64,000 nt of DNA from Stackebrandtia endophytica (GTDB lineage Bacteria > Actinomycetota > Actinomycetes > Mycobacteriales > Micromonosporaceae), in NCBI RefSeq assembly GCF_006716355.1, contig NZ_VFOW01000001.1, positions 5,599,491-5,663,490 on the forward strand. The letters are read 5' to 3'. The notes beneath the pieces were generated by a model. It was not told the origin of the DNA and made no database searches. It saw only the letters and a list, made by a program, of their open reading frames with translations. Below, in pieces: positions 9,230 to 19,102 of the stretch (within the stretch, counting starts at the first letter, position 1; every line of letters starts with the position of its first letter). Both the position numbers and the translations under genes were made by a program.

Positions 9230-11317
9230 TTAGCGCGTGGCCTTCGTCAGCGACTCGCGAGCCGCCGCCACGACGTTCTCGACGGTGAAGCCGAACTCCT
9301 CGAACAACCGTTGGTAGGGGGCGCTGGCACCGAAGTGCTCGATGCTCACCGGCACGCCGGCGTCACCCAGCAGGTCGTACCAGGACATCGCCACGCCCGC
9401 CTCGACGGTGACCCGTGCCCGGACCCCAGGCAGCAGGACACTGTCGCGGTAGGCCTCGTCTTGGGCGTCGAACCACTCGCGACACGGCATCGACACCACG
9501 CGGGTGGCCACGCCGGAGGCCTGAAGTTCCGTCCGGGCGTCCATCGCCAGACCGACTTCGCTGCCGGTGGCGATGATGATCACGTCGGGAGTTCCACCAT
9601 CCGCATCGGCCAGCACGTAGCCGCCCCGCAGGGTGCCCTCGGCCGAGCCGACCTCGTCCCGGTTGAAGGTGCGGACGTTCTGACGTGTCAGGGCCAGTGC
9701 GGTGGGGCGGTCGGTGTGTTCCAGCGCCCCTCGCCACGCCCACACCGTCTCATTGGCGTCGGCGGGCCGAACCACGTCGAGGCCGGGGATGGCGCGAAGC
9801 GCCGACAGGTGCTCGACGGGTTGGTGCGTCGGACCGTCCTCGCCCAGGCCGACCGAGTCGTGGGTCCAGACGAACGTGACCGGCAGCTTCATCAGGGCCG
9901 CCAGGCGCACCGCCGGACGCATGTAGTCGCTGAAGACCAGGAAGGTTCCGCCGTATGGCCGGGTTCCGCCGTGCAACGCGATGCCGTTGCAGATGGCCGC
10001 CATCGCGTGTTCCCGGATACCGAAGTGGAGGGTCCGCCCGTAGGGGTGGCCGGGGAACATCTTGGTGGCCTGCTCGGTCGGCAGGAACGACGGTTCACCG
10101 TCCATCGTGGTGTTGTTGCTTCCGGCCAGGTCGGCCGAGCCGCCCCACAACTCCGGCAGCACCGGCGCCAACGCCGACAGCACCTTGCCCGAGGCCACCC
10201 GGGTGGCCACACCCTTGTCGTCGGCGTCGAACTCGGGCAACGCCGACGTCCAACCCGCCGGAAGCTCGCGACGAGACATCCGGTCGAAGAGTTCCTTGTT
10301 CCGCGGGTTGTCTGTCGCCCACTTCTCGAACCCGGCCAGCCAACGCCGGTGCTCGGCGTGCCCGCGTTCGCGTACCCCGCGGGTGTGTTCCAGAACGTCG
10401 GCGTCGACCTGGAAGCTCTGGGCCGCGTCGAACCCGAGGATCTCCTTGGTGGCGGCGGCCTCGTCGGCACCGAGCTTGGAGCCGTGGATCGCGCCGGTGT
10501 TCTGCTTGCTTGGCGCGGGCCAGCCGATGATGGTCTTCAGCGAGATGAACGACGGGCGGTCGGTGACCCGTTTGGCGGCCTCCAACGCTTCGAACAGCTG
10601 CTCGATGTTCTCGTGGTAGGAGCCGCCGGCGCGCCAGTCGACGGTCTGCGTGTGCCAACCGTAGGCGCGGTACCGGGCGTCGACGTCCTCGCTCAACGCG
10701 ACGCGCGTGTCGTCCTCGATGGAGATCTGGTTGTCGTCGTACAGGACGACCAGGTTGCCCAGCTGCTGTGTTCCGGCCAGGGCGCTGGCCTCGTGGCTGA
10801 TGCCCTCTTGAACGTCTCCGTCGGAGCAGAAGGCGAAGATGTGGTGATCGAAGGGGGAGGTGCCCGCCGGGGCGTCGGGGTCGAACAGTCCACGCTCCCG
10901 ACGTGCCGCTATCGCCATACCGACGGCGTTGGCGATGCCCTGCCCCAGCGGCCCGGTCGTGGTCTCGACGCCGACGGTGTGTCCGTGCTCCGGGTGCCCC
11001 GGAGTCTTGGAATCCCACTGCCGCAACGCTTTCAGGTCATCGAGTTCCAGCCCGTATCCGGCCAGGTACAGCTGGATGTAGAGCGTGAGGCTCGAATGCC
11101 CACAAGAGAGAACGAAGCGGTCGCGTCCGGCCCAGTTCGGGTCGGACGGATCATGCTTCATGACCCGCTGGAACAGCAGATACGCCGCCGGAGCCAAACT
11201 CATCGCCGTCCCGGGGTGGCCGTTGCCGGCTCGCTCCACCGCGTCGATCGCCAAGACTCGGACGGTATCGACCCCCCGCTGATCGAGATCGGACCAATCA
11301 AGTGCTGCAGTGGACAC
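9230..11317 (-). CDS. tkt: Transketolase
   Basis: A thiamine-diphosphate enzyme moving two-carbon units in the pentose phosphate pathway. The 695-residue protein contains GNGHPGTAMSLAP, the cofactor motif CSDGDVQEGISHEA with DDNQISIEDDTR, the pyrimidine-domain TFVWTHDSVGLGEDGPTHQP, and a C-terminal transketolase domain. The frame opens at 11371, but the GTG at 11317 (VSTAALDW) is preceded by GAGGAGG at good spacing. It is the first gene of the minus-strand pentose phosphate set and is divergent from ctaB. Confidence 0.96.
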   Translation of the reverse strand: MSTAALDWSDLDQRGVDTVRVLAIDAVERAGNGHPGTAMSLAPAAYLLFQRVMKHDPSDPNWAGRDRFVLSCGHSSLTLYIQLYLAGYGLELDDLKALRQWDSKTPGHPEHGHTVGVETTTGPLGQGIANAVGMAIAARRERGLFDPDAPAGTSPFDHHIFAFCSDGDVQEGISHEASALAGTQQLGNLVVLYDDNQISIEDDTRVALSEDVDARYRAYGWHTQTVDWRAGGSYHENIEQLFEALEAAKRVTDRPSFISLKTIIGWPAPSKQNTGAIHGSKLGADEAAATKEILGFDAAQSFQVDADVLEHTRGVRERGHAEHRRWLAGFEKWATDNPRNKELFDRMSRRELPAGWTSALPEFDADDKGVATRVASGKVLSALAPVLPELWGGSADLAGSNNTTMDGEPSFLPTEQATKMFPGHPYGRTLHFGIREHAMAAICNGIALHGGTRPYGGTFLVFSDYMRPAVRLAALMKLPVTFVWTHDSVGLGEDGPTHQPVEHLSALRAIPGLDVVRPADANETVWAWRGALEHTDRPTALALTRQNVRTFNRDEVGSAEGTLRGGYVLADADGGTPDVIIIATGSEVGLAMDARTELQASGVATRVVSMPCREWFDAQDEAYRDSVLLPGVRARVTVEAGVAMSWYDLLGDAGVPVSIEHFGASAPYQRLFEEFGFTVENVVAAARESLTKATR

Positions 11318-11493
11318 TGGTTGCCTCCTCAAGGCAAACGACGGCTGCTCGACACGCATGACGATACCCACCGCGCATCCGCATCACGCGCAGCGTGAGC
11401 CTTATTTCGTCTCCGGTGTGCCGATTCGTGAGCGCCACCACCTATCGGCCCCGGACGGCTTCGGCAAAGTAGGTGCGCATACGCTCTTCCACG

Positions 11494-12498
11494 ATGCGTA
11501 GAAACTCGATGTCCGCCACCGACACCGCGCCGGAGCCTTCGGTGTCGCCCGCACGCGCGCGGACACTTGTCGTGAACACCGGCACCGAGCCCGCTTCCGC
11601 GCCGCCCCGCGCCACACCCGGGGCGGTGTTGAAGGCCTACATTGCCTTGACCAAGCCGCGGATCGTGGAGCTGCTGCTCATCACGACGGTCCCGGCCATG
11701 TTCCTGGCCGCGCGGTTGGCCGACAACGGTCTCCCCAACCTACTGACCGTGATCGTCGTCGTGATCGGCGGCGCCATGGCCGCCGGAGCGGCCAACGCGC
11801 TCAACTGCTACCTCGATCGTGACATCGATCATCTGATGCGTCGCACCTCGCGTCGCCCGATTCCGCTGCACACCATCGCGCCCGAGCACGCCCTGGTCTT
11901 CGGACTGATCCTCAGCGTGGTGTCGATCGCGTTGATCTGGACGTTCACCAACCTGTTGGCCGCCGCGCTGACGTTGGCGGCCATCGCCTACTACGACCTG
12001 GTCTACACGTTGTGGCTCAAGCGGACCACCGCCGCCAACACCGTGTGGGGCGGCGTGTGCGGTGCGGCCCCGGTCCTCATCGGCTGGGCCGCCGTCACCG
12101 GCACCCTGTCGTGGGAGGCCTGGATCCTGTTCGCGGTGGTCTTCTTCTGGCAACCGCCGCACTTCTGGGCGCTGGCCATCAAGTACAAGGACGACTACGC
12201 CGCCGCGGGCATACCGATGCTCCCGGTCGTGGCGTCGCTTCGCCGGGTCGGATTGGAATCGGTCATCTACGCGTGGCTGACCCTGATCACCTCACTGGCG
12301 CTGTGGCCATTGGCGACCACTCCCGTCTACGGCGTGGTGGCGCTGGTCACCGGCGGCATGTTCTGCCTCGAGGCCCACAAGATGCACAACCGGGCCCGTC
12401 GCGGTGAGAACGTCAAACCGATGCGGCTGTTCCACTGGTCGACCTCGTACCTGACCCTGCTGTTCGTCGCGGTGGCCGTGGACTCGTTCCTGCTGTAA
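11494..12498 (+). CDS. ctaB: Protoheme IX farnesyltransferase
   Basis: Converts heme B to heme O by farnesylation for the aa3-type oxidase; it is a UbiA-family membrane enzyme. It has about eight membrane segments and the Asp-rich prenyl-diphosphate motif [19 protein letters not shown], plus [19 protein letters not shown] and AGIPMLPV. The start is uncertain: GTG 11473, ATG 11494 and ATG 11509 are all in frame and none has a clear ribosome binding site. I prefer 11494 because TACGCT lies 8 nt upstream, which would give a leaderless mRNA. The divergent partner is tkt, a common actinobacterial arrangement. Confidence 0.92.
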   Translation: MRRNSMSATDTAPEPSVSPARARTLVVNTGTEPASAPPRATPGAVLKAYIALTKPRIVELLLITTVPAMFLAARLADNGLPNLLTVIVVVIGGAMAAGAANALNCYLDRDIDHLMRRTSRRPIPLHTIAPEHALVFGLILSVVSIALIWTFTNLLAAALTLAAIAYYDLVYTLWLKRTTAANTVWGGVCGAAPVLIGWAAVTGTLSWEAWILFAVVFFWQPPHFWALAIKYKDDYAAAGIPMLPVVASLRRVGLESVIYAWLTLITSLALWPLATTPVYGVVALVTGGMFCLEAHKMHNRARRGENVKPMRLFHWSTSYLTLLFVAVAVDSFLL

Positions 12499-12549
12499 CA
12501 CTTCGGCCCTGGCGTGCACCTGTCGACCGGTGGTTGAGATGATGCCGCC

Positions 12550-13401
12550 ATGACAGCCGTCGCGATCGTCACCTGTGCCGAACTACCCGAGCTCGACCCG
12601 GACGAGGCGGCGCTGTTGGCGCCGCTTCGAGAGCTGGGACTGACCGTCACACCACAGGTGTGGACCGACGAGTCGGTTGACTGGGACAAGTTCGACCTGA
12701 CCGTTCTGCGGTGCGCCTGGGACTACGCCGAACAACGCGACCGGTTCATCACCTGGGCCAAAGGCGTGCCTCGACTGCACAACGGCGCCGATTTGATCGA
12801 GTGGAACACCGACAAGCGGTATCTGGCGGACCTGGCCGCGGCCGCGGTGCCGGTGGTACCGACCACCTGGCTGCCGCCCAGCGGTGAGGTGAGTCTGCCG
12901 ACACGGGGTGAATGGGTGCTCAAACCCTCGATCGGGGCCGGCAGCCGCAACGCCGGTCGCTATCAGATGGAGACGCAGGCCGTCGAGGCCGCCGACCACG
13001 TGGCCGCCCTCCACCGCAGCGGCCTGACGGTCATGGCGCAGCCCTATATGTCTGATGTGGATGTCAATGGGGAACGGGCGCTGGTCTACATCGACGGAGA
13101 ATTCTCACACGCGATCCGCAAGGGCGCGATGCTGGAAGGCCCCTATCGGGGACTGGACGAGTTGTACAAGGCCGAGACCATCACCCCGTTGACCGTCGAC
13201 GACGCCGACCGGGAGCTCGCCGAAACCGCGCTGGCCGCGGTTCCCACCGACCGGACCCTGCTGTATGCGCGGGTCGACCTGGTCGAGTCGCAGGTGGGTA
13301 CGGTCGTCCTGGAGGTCGAGGTCGCCGAACCCAGCCTGTTCTTCGGGCACGACCCGGAATCGGCGGCCCGGTTGGCTCGGGCCATCGCGCGGCGGGTGTG
13401 A
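12550..13401 (+). CDS. ATP-grasp domain protein (RimK/glutathione-synthetase-like)
   Basis: A 283-residue soluble protein. The N-terminal half holds a pre-ATP-grasp fold with LRCAWDYAEQRDRF and WNTDKRYLADL. The ATP-grasp part shows WVLKPSIGAGSRNAGRY (nucleotide-binding lysine and glycine-rich loop) and a late VVLEVEVAEPSLFF with the metal-binding acidic positions; NGERALVYIDGEFSHAIRKG is characteristic of this conserved bacterial group. Ligase substrate and product are unknown. It follows ctaB by 51 nt and ends 3 nt from the convergent CPBP gene. Confidence 0.8.
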   Translation: MTAVAIVTCAELPELDPDEAALLAPLRELGLTVTPQVWTDESVDWDKFDLTVLRCAWDYAEQRDRFITWAKGVPRLHNGADLIEWNTDKRYLADLAAAAVPVVPTTWLPPSGEVSLPTRGEWVLKPSIGAGSRNAGRYQMETQAVEAADHVAALHRSGLTVMAQPYMSDVDVNGERALVYIDGEFSHAIRKGAMLEGPYRGLDELYKAETITPLTVDDADRELAETALAAVPTDRTLLYARVDLVESQVGTVVLEVEVAEPSLFFGHDPESAARLARAIARRV

Positions 13402-13404
13402 GAC

Positions 13405-14187
13405 TCACACGATCCGCAACGACCACAGTGCGCTGGTGAGCAGAACTCCCAGACCGTTGGTGGCCCAATGTAGACCGGCGGTGGCGATGAGGCTGCCACT
13501 GCGTCGCCGTATCTCGCACAGCAGCCAGCCGGCCAGTCCGGTGAAGGCCACGACGGCGGCGATCAGCGCCGCTTGTGCCAGCGGCCCGGCGCCGAAGATC
13601 TCCGAGATCAATCGATTGGCGCCCAACGCCGCCGCAGGCACGATGTGCCAGGCGCCGAACATGACCGAGGACACCAGAACGGCCAGCCACGCCTTGTTGC
13701 GTTGCCCGAACAGGCCCATCAAGACGCCGCGGAACGCGATCTCCTCAAGCAGGATCGTTCCCAGCGGGATGAACACCAGTGCCGTGAGCAGGGCGGCACC
13801 GGTGTGGAGCTGGTACCGGCCGTCCAGGAAGGCCTGCCGGGTCAGTGGAATGAGCGCGGCGATCGCGTAGAGCACGCTGACGGCCAGGATGCCGACCAAC
13901 GCGTATTTGAGTCCCTTCCACCAGGTGCGACGGGACAGACCCAGGTCATGCCAGCTCAGGCCCGCCCGACGCGCCAACAGGATCAACGCGACGGCGACCA
14001 GTGGTTCCAGGACCACGCCGGTGTGCCCGGGGCCGATCCGGTTGGCGACACTCACCATGCCCAAAGCGGTGACGATGATCGCCAGGACCGCCAACACGCG
14101 TCGGTTGTGGGACACGCGTCTCCACGCCGTCGCCAGACGGCGGGACGGTGGCGTTATCGCAGGTAGGGACTCTGGGGTGTGCCGCAC
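13405..14187 (-). CDS. CPBP-family intramembrane glutamic endopeptidase
   Basis: A 260-residue polytopic membrane protein with about seven hydrophobic segments. It carries the CPBP (Rce1-like/abortive-infection) motifs: the catalytic EEIAFRG near residue 148, followed by VMFGAWHIVPA containing the second-motif histidine. The family cleaves within membranes; in bacteria roles include bacteriocin immunity and protein maturation, and no substrate is evident here. It lies between an ATP-grasp gene (convergent) and ctaA (same strand). Confidence 0.86.
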   Translation of the reverse strand: MRHTPESLPAITPPSRRLATAWRRVSHNRRVLAVLAIIVTALGMVSVANRIGPGHTGVVLEPLVAVALILLARRAGLSWHDLGLSRRTWWKGLKYALVGILAVSVLYAIAALIPLTRQAFLDGRYQLHTGAALLTALVFIPLGTILLEEIAFRGVLMGLFGQRNKAWLAVLVSSVMFGAWHIVPAAALGANRLISEIFGAGPLAQAALIAAVVAFTGLAGWLLCEIRRRSGSLIATAGLHWATNGLGVLLTSALWSLRIV

Positions 14188-14238
14188 GGCGCAGAGGGTA
14201 CGTCATGAAACTGTGTGATCGCTGTCGGGTGGTCGCGG

Positions 14239-15201
14239 TCACTTCTCAACGGGCGTCAGCGGCTCGGCCGGTTCATCCGACTCGATATCGGCAACCGTCG
14301 ACTCGGCGGCGCCGGGCGAACGAGGTTGCGGCAGTGGATGCCGCACCCGGATCGACACCAGGACGTTCAGGGCCGCCATCCACAGGATTGCCGAGCCCAG
14401 CATGTGAGCACCTACCAGCACCTCGGGCAGTCCGGTGAAGAACTGGACGAACCCGATGCCGCCCTGTGCGAGTTCGATCCCCAACAGCACCCAGATCGCC
14501 TTGGTCACCCGGGCCGGGGCCTTCAACGCCACCGCCGCCAGTCCCGCGGCGACGGTCAGTCCCAGCAGCAGGAAGACCGAGTCCACGTGTAGCTGGGCCA
14601 TCGCCGCCGAGTCCAGCGGTATGCGTGGTGAGTCCGGGTCGCCGGCGTGCGGCCCGCTGCCGGTGACGATCACGCCGAGCACGATCGCGGTCAGGCTCAC
14701 CACCGTGATCAACCGGGCCAACAGTCGGAACGCCGGCGGTGTCGACTGTTCGACGACCCCGTCGGGTTCTCCGGAGCGGACATAGCCCAGGTACGCCGCT
14801 GCCAACACCCCGACCGAGACGAGGAAGTGGCAGCTGACGACCCACGGATTGAGGTCGGTGGTGACCGTGATGAGGCCGATGATCGCCTGCAACGGGACAC
14901 CGATGGCCACCAGCAACGCCAACTTGATCAGTGACGTGCGGCGGGGTTTGCGGAGGACGGTCGCCAGCAGGGTGGCGATCGCGACCACGGCGACGACGAA
15001 GCCGAACAGGCGGTTGCTCCATTCGATCGCGCCGTGGATTCCCATCTCGGGCGTCGCGTGGAACGCTCCGGGCTGGCAGTTCGGCCAAGTGGGGCAGCCC
15101 AAGCCGGAACCGGTGAGGCGGACGGCGCCGCCGGTGACGATGATGAGAACGTTGACGACGACGTTGGTCAGGCTCAGCCGCCGCACCCAAATAGGTGACA
15201 C
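14239..15201 (-). CDS. ctaA: Heme A synthase (COX15/CtaA)
   Basis: Oxidises heme O to heme A for cytochrome aa3 oxidase. The roughly 320-residue protein has eight membrane segments and the extracellular GGAVRLTGSGLGCPTWPNC loop with the usual cysteine pair, plus histidines in IEWSNRLFGF and HFLVSVGVLAAAYLG that serve as heme ligands in the family. The frame opens at 15363; the GTG at 15201 (VSPIWVRRLSLTN) gives normal length, with GTG 15186 as alternative. It is divergent from sufR with 79 nt between, and pairs functionally with ctaB 1.7 kb away. Confidence 0.92.
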   Translation of the reverse strand: MSPIWVRRLSLTNVVVNVLIIVTGGAVRLTGSGLGCPTWPNCQPGAFHATPEMGIHGAIEWSNRLFGFVVAVVAIATLLATVLRKPRRTSLIKLALLVAIGVPLQAIIGLITVTTDLNPWVVSCHFLVSVGVLAAAYLGYVRSGEPDGVVEQSTPPAFRLLARLITVVSLTAIVLGVIVTGSGPHAGDPDSPRIPLDSAAMAQLHVDSVFLLLGLTVAAGLAAVALKAPARVTKAIWVLLGIELAQGGIGFVQFFTGLPEVLVGAHMLGSAILWMAALNVLVSIRVRHPLPQPRSPGAAESTVADIESDEPAEPLTPVEK

Positions 15202-15206
15202 GAGGC

Positions 15207-15225
15207 AACACTCTACGGGGGTGTT
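15207..15225. promoter_or_regulatory. Dyad in the ctaA-sufR divergent region
   Basis: AACAC-N9-GTGTT at 15207-15225 lies in the 79-nt gap between divergent ctaA and sufR. SufR of actinobacteria represses the suf operon by binding an inverted repeat near its own start, so this is a candidate SufR site. The arms are short and the assignment is inference. Confidence 0.4.
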
Positions 15226-15280
15226 CTGGCTCACCCACCCCCGGTTGGCGACGTCGAGGGAAATAAGCAACACTGGGGTT

Positions 15281-16042
15281 GTGGAAAACGAAGCGACCCG
15301 GTCGCAGCCGTCGGGCTGCGCGACACCCGAGGGGACGGCGTCTTCCGGTTCACCGGTCGACACCCGCCGCCGGGTCGCTGAACTGCTGCTTCAAAACGGT
15401 CAGGCCACCGCTCGACAACTGGCGGCCGCCATCGGCATCACACACGTCGCGGTGCGCAAGCACCTGGACGCGATGGCCGCCGACGGGCTCGTCGAGTTCA
15501 GGGAACCCGTGGCCAAGGCCACCGGCCGCGGCAGGGGGCGACCAGCTCGCACCTACCGGTTGGCCCCCGCGGCGCGCGACACGTTCGGGCACCACTACGA
15601 CGACCTCGCCACCCAGGCGTTGCGTTGGATCCACCAACACGGCGGACCCGCTGCCGTCACCGCCTTCGCCGGTGACCAGGTGTCGGCCCTGGAGGAACGC
15701 TGCCGGAACGCCCTGGCCGATGCCGGAGACGACCCGCTGGCCCGTGCCACCGCACTGGCCGAGGCACTGTCGGCCGAGGGGTACGCGGCCACCGCCAAGG
15801 CCATCGCCAACGGCGGCCAGCTGTGCCAGCACCACTGCCCGGTCGCTCACGCCGCCGCCGAGTTCCCGCAGTTGTGCGAGGCCGAGACCGAGGTGATCAG
15901 CCGCCTGGTCGGCCACCACGTACAACGACTAGCCACCATCGCCAACGGCGACGGGGTATGCACGACCTACATTCCCGGCGTATCGGGCGCCGGGCTAAAG
16001 TCCACAACCGCTATTGAAACGCCGCAGGTGAGGAACCGATGA
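15281..16042 (+). CDS. sufR: Fe-S cluster-sensing suf repressor (SufR type)
   Basis: A 253-residue DeoR/ArsR-like winged-helix regulator. HTH residues [20 protein letters not shown] lie near residues 45-65, followed by the wing with [13 protein letters not shown]. The C-terminal half holds CQHHC plus a further Cys 13 positions on (EFPQLCEAE), the ligands expected for a [4Fe-4S] cluster that is lost when cluster supply falls. The GTG at 15281 is chosen because the earlier frame is ctaA antisense. The stop overlaps the sufB ATG by 4 nt, placing it as first gene of the suf operon. Confidence 0.93.
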   Translation: MENEATRSQPSGCATPEGTASSGSPVDTRRRVAELLLQNGQATARQLAAAIGITHVAVRKHLDAMAADGLVEFREPVAKATGRGRGRPARTYRLAPAARDTFGHHYDDLATQALRWIHQHGGPAAVTAFAGDQVSALEERCRNALADAGDDPLARATALAEALSAEGYAATAKAIANGGQLCQHHCPVAHAAAEFPQLCEAETEVISRLVGHHVQRLATIANGDGVCTTYIPGVSGAGLKSTTAIETPQVRNR

Positions 16043-17472
16043 CTGACACCAGCAAAGCCGCACCATTGAGCCAGGAAGAGACGCTTGCCGCCCTGGGCAA
16101 CTATGAGTACGGCTGGGCCGACTCGGACACGGCGGGCGCCTCGGCTCAACGTGGTCTGTCCGAGGCCGTGGTGCGCGACATCTCCGCCAAGAAGGACGAA
16201 CCGCAGTGGATGTTGGACCTGCGGCTCAAGGGCTTGAAGCTGTTCGGCCGCAAACCCATGCCGCACTGGGGCGCCGACCTGTCGGGCATCGACTTCGACA
16301 ACATCAAGTACTTCGTGCGTTCCACCGAGCAGCAGGCGGCCTCGTGGGAGGACCTGCCCGAGGACATCAAGAACACCTACGACCGGCTCGGTATCCCCGA
16401 GGCCGAGAAGCAGCGTCTCGTGGCGGGGGTCGCCGCGCAGTACGAGAGCGAAGTCGTCTACCACAAGATCCGTGATGACCTGGAGGAGAAGGGTGTCATC
16501 TTCCTGGACACCGACACCGGTCTGAAGGAGCACCCGGAGATCTTCCAGGAGTACTTCGGCTCGGTCATCCCGGTCGGCGACAACAAATTCGCCGCGTTGA
16601 ACACCGCCACCTGGAGTGGTGGCTCGTTCATCTACGTGCCCAAGGGCGTCCACGTCGACATCCCGTTGCAGGCGTACTTCCGCATCAACACCGAGAACAT
16701 GGGGCAGTTCGAGCGCACCCTCATCATCGCCGACGAGGGCTCCTACGTGCACTACGTCGAGGGATGCACCGCGCCGATCTACTCCTCGGACAGCCTGCAC
16801 TCGGCGGTGGTGGAGATCATCGTCAAGAAGAACGCCCGCGTCCGGTACACGACCATCCAGAACTGGTCCAACAACGTCTACAACCTGGTCACCAAGCGCG
16901 CGGTCGCCGAAGCCGGGGCCACCATGGAGTGGGTCGACGGCAACCTGGGTTCCAAGGTCACCATGAAGTACCCCGCCGTCGTCATGACCGGTGAGCACGC
17001 CAAGGGCGAGGTTCTGTCGGTGGCGATGGCCGGTGCCGGCCAGCACCAGGACGCCGGTGCCAAGATGACCCACGCCGCGCCGCACACCTCGTCGTCGATC
17101 ATCTCGAAGTCGATCGCCCGAGGCGGTGGCCGTACGTCGTACCGCGGCCTGGTGCAGGTCAACGACGGCTCCCACCACTCCAAGAGCACCGTCAAGTGCG
17201 ACGCGCTGCTGGTGGACAACATCTCCCGGTCGGACACCTACCCCTACGTCGACGTCCGAGAGGACGACGTGCAGATGGGACACGAGGCCACCGTCTCCAA
17301 GGTCAGCGACGACCAGTTGTTCTACCTGATGAGTCGCGGGCTCACCGAGGATGAGGCCATGGCCATGATCGTGCGCGGGTTCATCGAGCCGGTCGCCAAG
17401 GAGCTGCCGATGGAGTACGCCTTGGAGCTCAACCGCCTCATCGAACTGCAGATGGAAGGGGCCGTCGGGTGA
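16039..17472 (+). CDS. sufB: Fe-S cluster assembly protein SufB
   Basis: Scaffold subunit of the SufBCD complex on which Fe-S clusters are built. The 477-residue protein runs through the full family: [57 protein letters not shown], and [19 protein letters not shown]. It is uninterrupted; no intein is present, unlike SufB of Mycobacterium tuberculosis. It is translationally coupled to sufR and followed by sufD after 85 nt. Confidence 0.97.
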   Translation: MTDTSKAAPLSQEETLAALGNYEYGWADSDTAGASAQRGLSEAVVRDISAKKDEPQWMLDLRLKGLKLFGRKPMPHWGADLSGIDFDNIKYFVRSTEQQAASWEDLPEDIKNTYDRLGIPEAEKQRLVAGVAAQYESEVVYHKIRDDLEEKGVIFLDTDTGLKEHPEIFQEYFGSVIPVGDNKFAALNTATWSGGSFIYVPKGVHVDIPLQAYFRINTENMGQFERTLIIADEGSYVHYVEGCTAPIYSSDSLHSAVVEIIVKKNARVRYTTIQNWSNNVYNLVTKRAVAEAGATMEWVDGNLGSKVTMKYPAVVMTGEHAKGEVLSVAMAGAGQHQDAGAKMTHAAPHTSSSIISKSIARGGGRTSYRGLVQVNDGSHHSKSTVKCDALLVDNISRSDTYPYVDVREDDVQMGHEATVSKVSDDQLFYLMSRGLTEDEAMAMIVRGFIEPVAKELPMEYALELNRLIELQMEGAVG

Positions 17473-17557
17473 CCCTGCGGGGAATCCGTCACCGCCCGCG
17501 TGCAACGGCACGTGCCAGCAGCGTTGTTCGACCATCAAGCCGAAAGAGTGAAGTTCG

Positions 17558-18742
17558 TTGTCCGTTACTGAGCAAACCGCGACCGAAGCGCGACCCAACG
17601 TGACCGGGGCCGTGGAGACCTCCGACAAGGTGGCCAGCCACCTGCACCCGGAGGGTTCCTTCAACGTCGAGGATCACCCGATGCCCAACGGGCGGGAGGA
17701 GATCTGGCGGTTCACGCCGCTGCGCCGGTTGGCCGGGGCGTTGGAACACCGTCCCAGCGACGAGGGCGCCGCCGAGTACCAGGTCTACGAACCCGAGGGC
17801 ATCCAGGTGGGAACACTGGCCCAGGGTGAGGCACCGCGTGGATCGGTGTTGCTGCCGAGCGACCGCGCCGCCGCGATCGCCTCGGCCGAGACCCCGCAGG
17901 CGCTGCACATCAAGGTGCCCGCGGAGACCGTCGTGCCCGAACCGGTCACCGTGACCGTGACCGGCGCCGCCGACAAGCGCAGCAACGCCCACTACGTACT
18001 GCAGGTGGGGGAGTTCGCCAAGGTGACGCTGCTGCTGGACCACCGTGGATCGGGGGTGCACACTGGCAACCTCGAGGTTCTGGTCGGAGACGGCGCCGAG
18101 GTCACCGTGGTCTCGGTGCAGGACTGGGCTCGCGACGCGGTTCACCTGGGACAGCATGAGGCGGTCATCGGCCGTGACGCCTCCTATAAGCACATCGTGG
18201 TGTCGCTGGGCGGCGACCTGGTGCGCCTGAACTCCAACGTGCGCTACGCCGGAACCGGCGCCTCCGCCGACCTCCTCGGCCTGTACTTCGCCGACGCCGG
18301 TCAGCACCTGGAGCACCGTCAGTTCGTCGACCACAACGCGCCGCACACCCGCAGCAACGTCGACTACAAGGGCGCTCTGCAGGGCCAGGACGCCAGGACG
18401 GTGTGGGTCGGTGACGTGCTGATCCGTAAGGTCGCCGAGCAGATCGAGACCTACGAGATCAACCGCAACCTGGTTCTCACCGATGGCGCTCAGGCCGACT
18501 CGGTTCCCAACCTGGAGATCGAGACCGGTGAGATCGTCAGCGCCGGCCACGCCAGCGCGACCGGCCGCTTCGACGACGAGCAGCTGTTCTACCTACAGTC
18601 GCGGGGTATCTCCGAGACCGAGGCGCGCCGCCTGGTCGTGCGGGGCTTCTTCGCCGACCTGTTGGGCCGCATCGGCATCGAGTCGGTGCGTGAACGGTTG
18701 ACCGAGGCCATCGAGCAGCGGTTGGAAAAGGCCGGGGTGTGA
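17558..18742 (+). CDS. sufD: Fe-S cluster assembly protein SufD
   Basis: Paralogue and partner of SufB within SufBCD. The 394-residue product has the beta-helix core and the C-terminal signature DEQLFYLQSRGISETEARRL followed by VVRGFFADLL. The start is a TTG at 17558 with AAAGAG upstream; this gives MSVTEQTATEARPN. Middle of the suf operon, 3 nt before the Rieske ferredoxin gene. Confidence 0.94.
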   Translation: MSVTEQTATEARPNVTGAVETSDKVASHLHPEGSFNVEDHPMPNGREEIWRFTPLRRLAGALEHRPSDEGAAEYQVYEPEGIQVGTLAQGEAPRGSVLLPSDRAAAIASAETPQALHIKVPAETVVPEPVTVTVTGAADKRSNAHYVLQVGEFAKVTLLLDHRGSGVHTGNLEVLVGDGAEVTVVSVQDWARDAVHLGQHEAVIGRDASYKHIVVSLGGDLVRLNSNVRYAGTGASADLLGLYFADAGQHLEHRQFVDHNAPHTRSNVDYKGALQGQDARTVWVGDVLIRKVAEQIETYEINRNLVLTDGAQADSVPNLEIETGEIVSAGHASATGRFDDEQLFYLQSRGISETEARRLVVRGFFADLLGRIGIESVRERLTEAIEQRLEKAGV

Positions 18743-18745
18743 TCG

Positions 18746-19078
18746 ATGGACACCACCAATGACACCTTCCACCGCATCTGCGCGGTGACCGACCTGCCCG
18801 CCAACGAGGCGATCCGGGCCGAGGTCGACGGAGTACCGATCGCGCTGGTGCACACCGAGGGCGAGGTGTACGCGATCTACGACGAGTGTTCGCACGCCGC
18901 GGTCGCGCTGTCGGAGGGTGACGTGGAGGGCTGCACGCTGGAGTGCTGGCTGCACGGTTCCCGCTTCGACCTGCGCACCGGTGACCCCACGGGGCTGCCC
19001 GCCACGGTTTCGGTGAAGGTGTATCCGGTGGAGATCCGCGACGGCGACGTCTACTTGAGCCTCACCCCCAAGAACTAA
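18746..19078 (+). CDS. Rieske-type [2Fe-2S] ferredoxin of the suf operon
   Basis: A 110-residue Rieske ferredoxin (non-heme iron oxygenase ferredoxin subunit family). Cluster ligands are visible as DECSHAAVAL (C-x-H) and LECWLHGSRFDL (C-x2-H). Actinobacterial suf operons regularly carry this gene between sufD and sufC; it may deliver electrons or monitor cluster status, which is not established. Three nucleotides after sufD and 24 before sufC. Confidence 0.93.
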   Translation: MDTTNDTFHRICAVTDLPANEAIRAEVDGVPIALVHTEGEVYAIYDECSHAAVALSEGDVEGCTLECWLHGSRFDLRTGDPTGLPATVSVKVYPVEIRDGDVYLSLTPKN

Positions 19079-19102
19079 ACCTCAGATATCGGGAGAAATT
19101 TC

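Noticed and set aside
16039..17472. Possible intein in sufB, common in mycobacteria
   Set aside because: The 477-residue frame matches ordinary SufB throughout, with no insertion.
15967..18550. Two long minus-strand frames opposite sufB and sufD
   Set aside because: Composition (Val/Gly/His/Asp-rich, no motifs) is that of antisense shadows of codon-biased GC-rich genes; sufB and sufD are certain.
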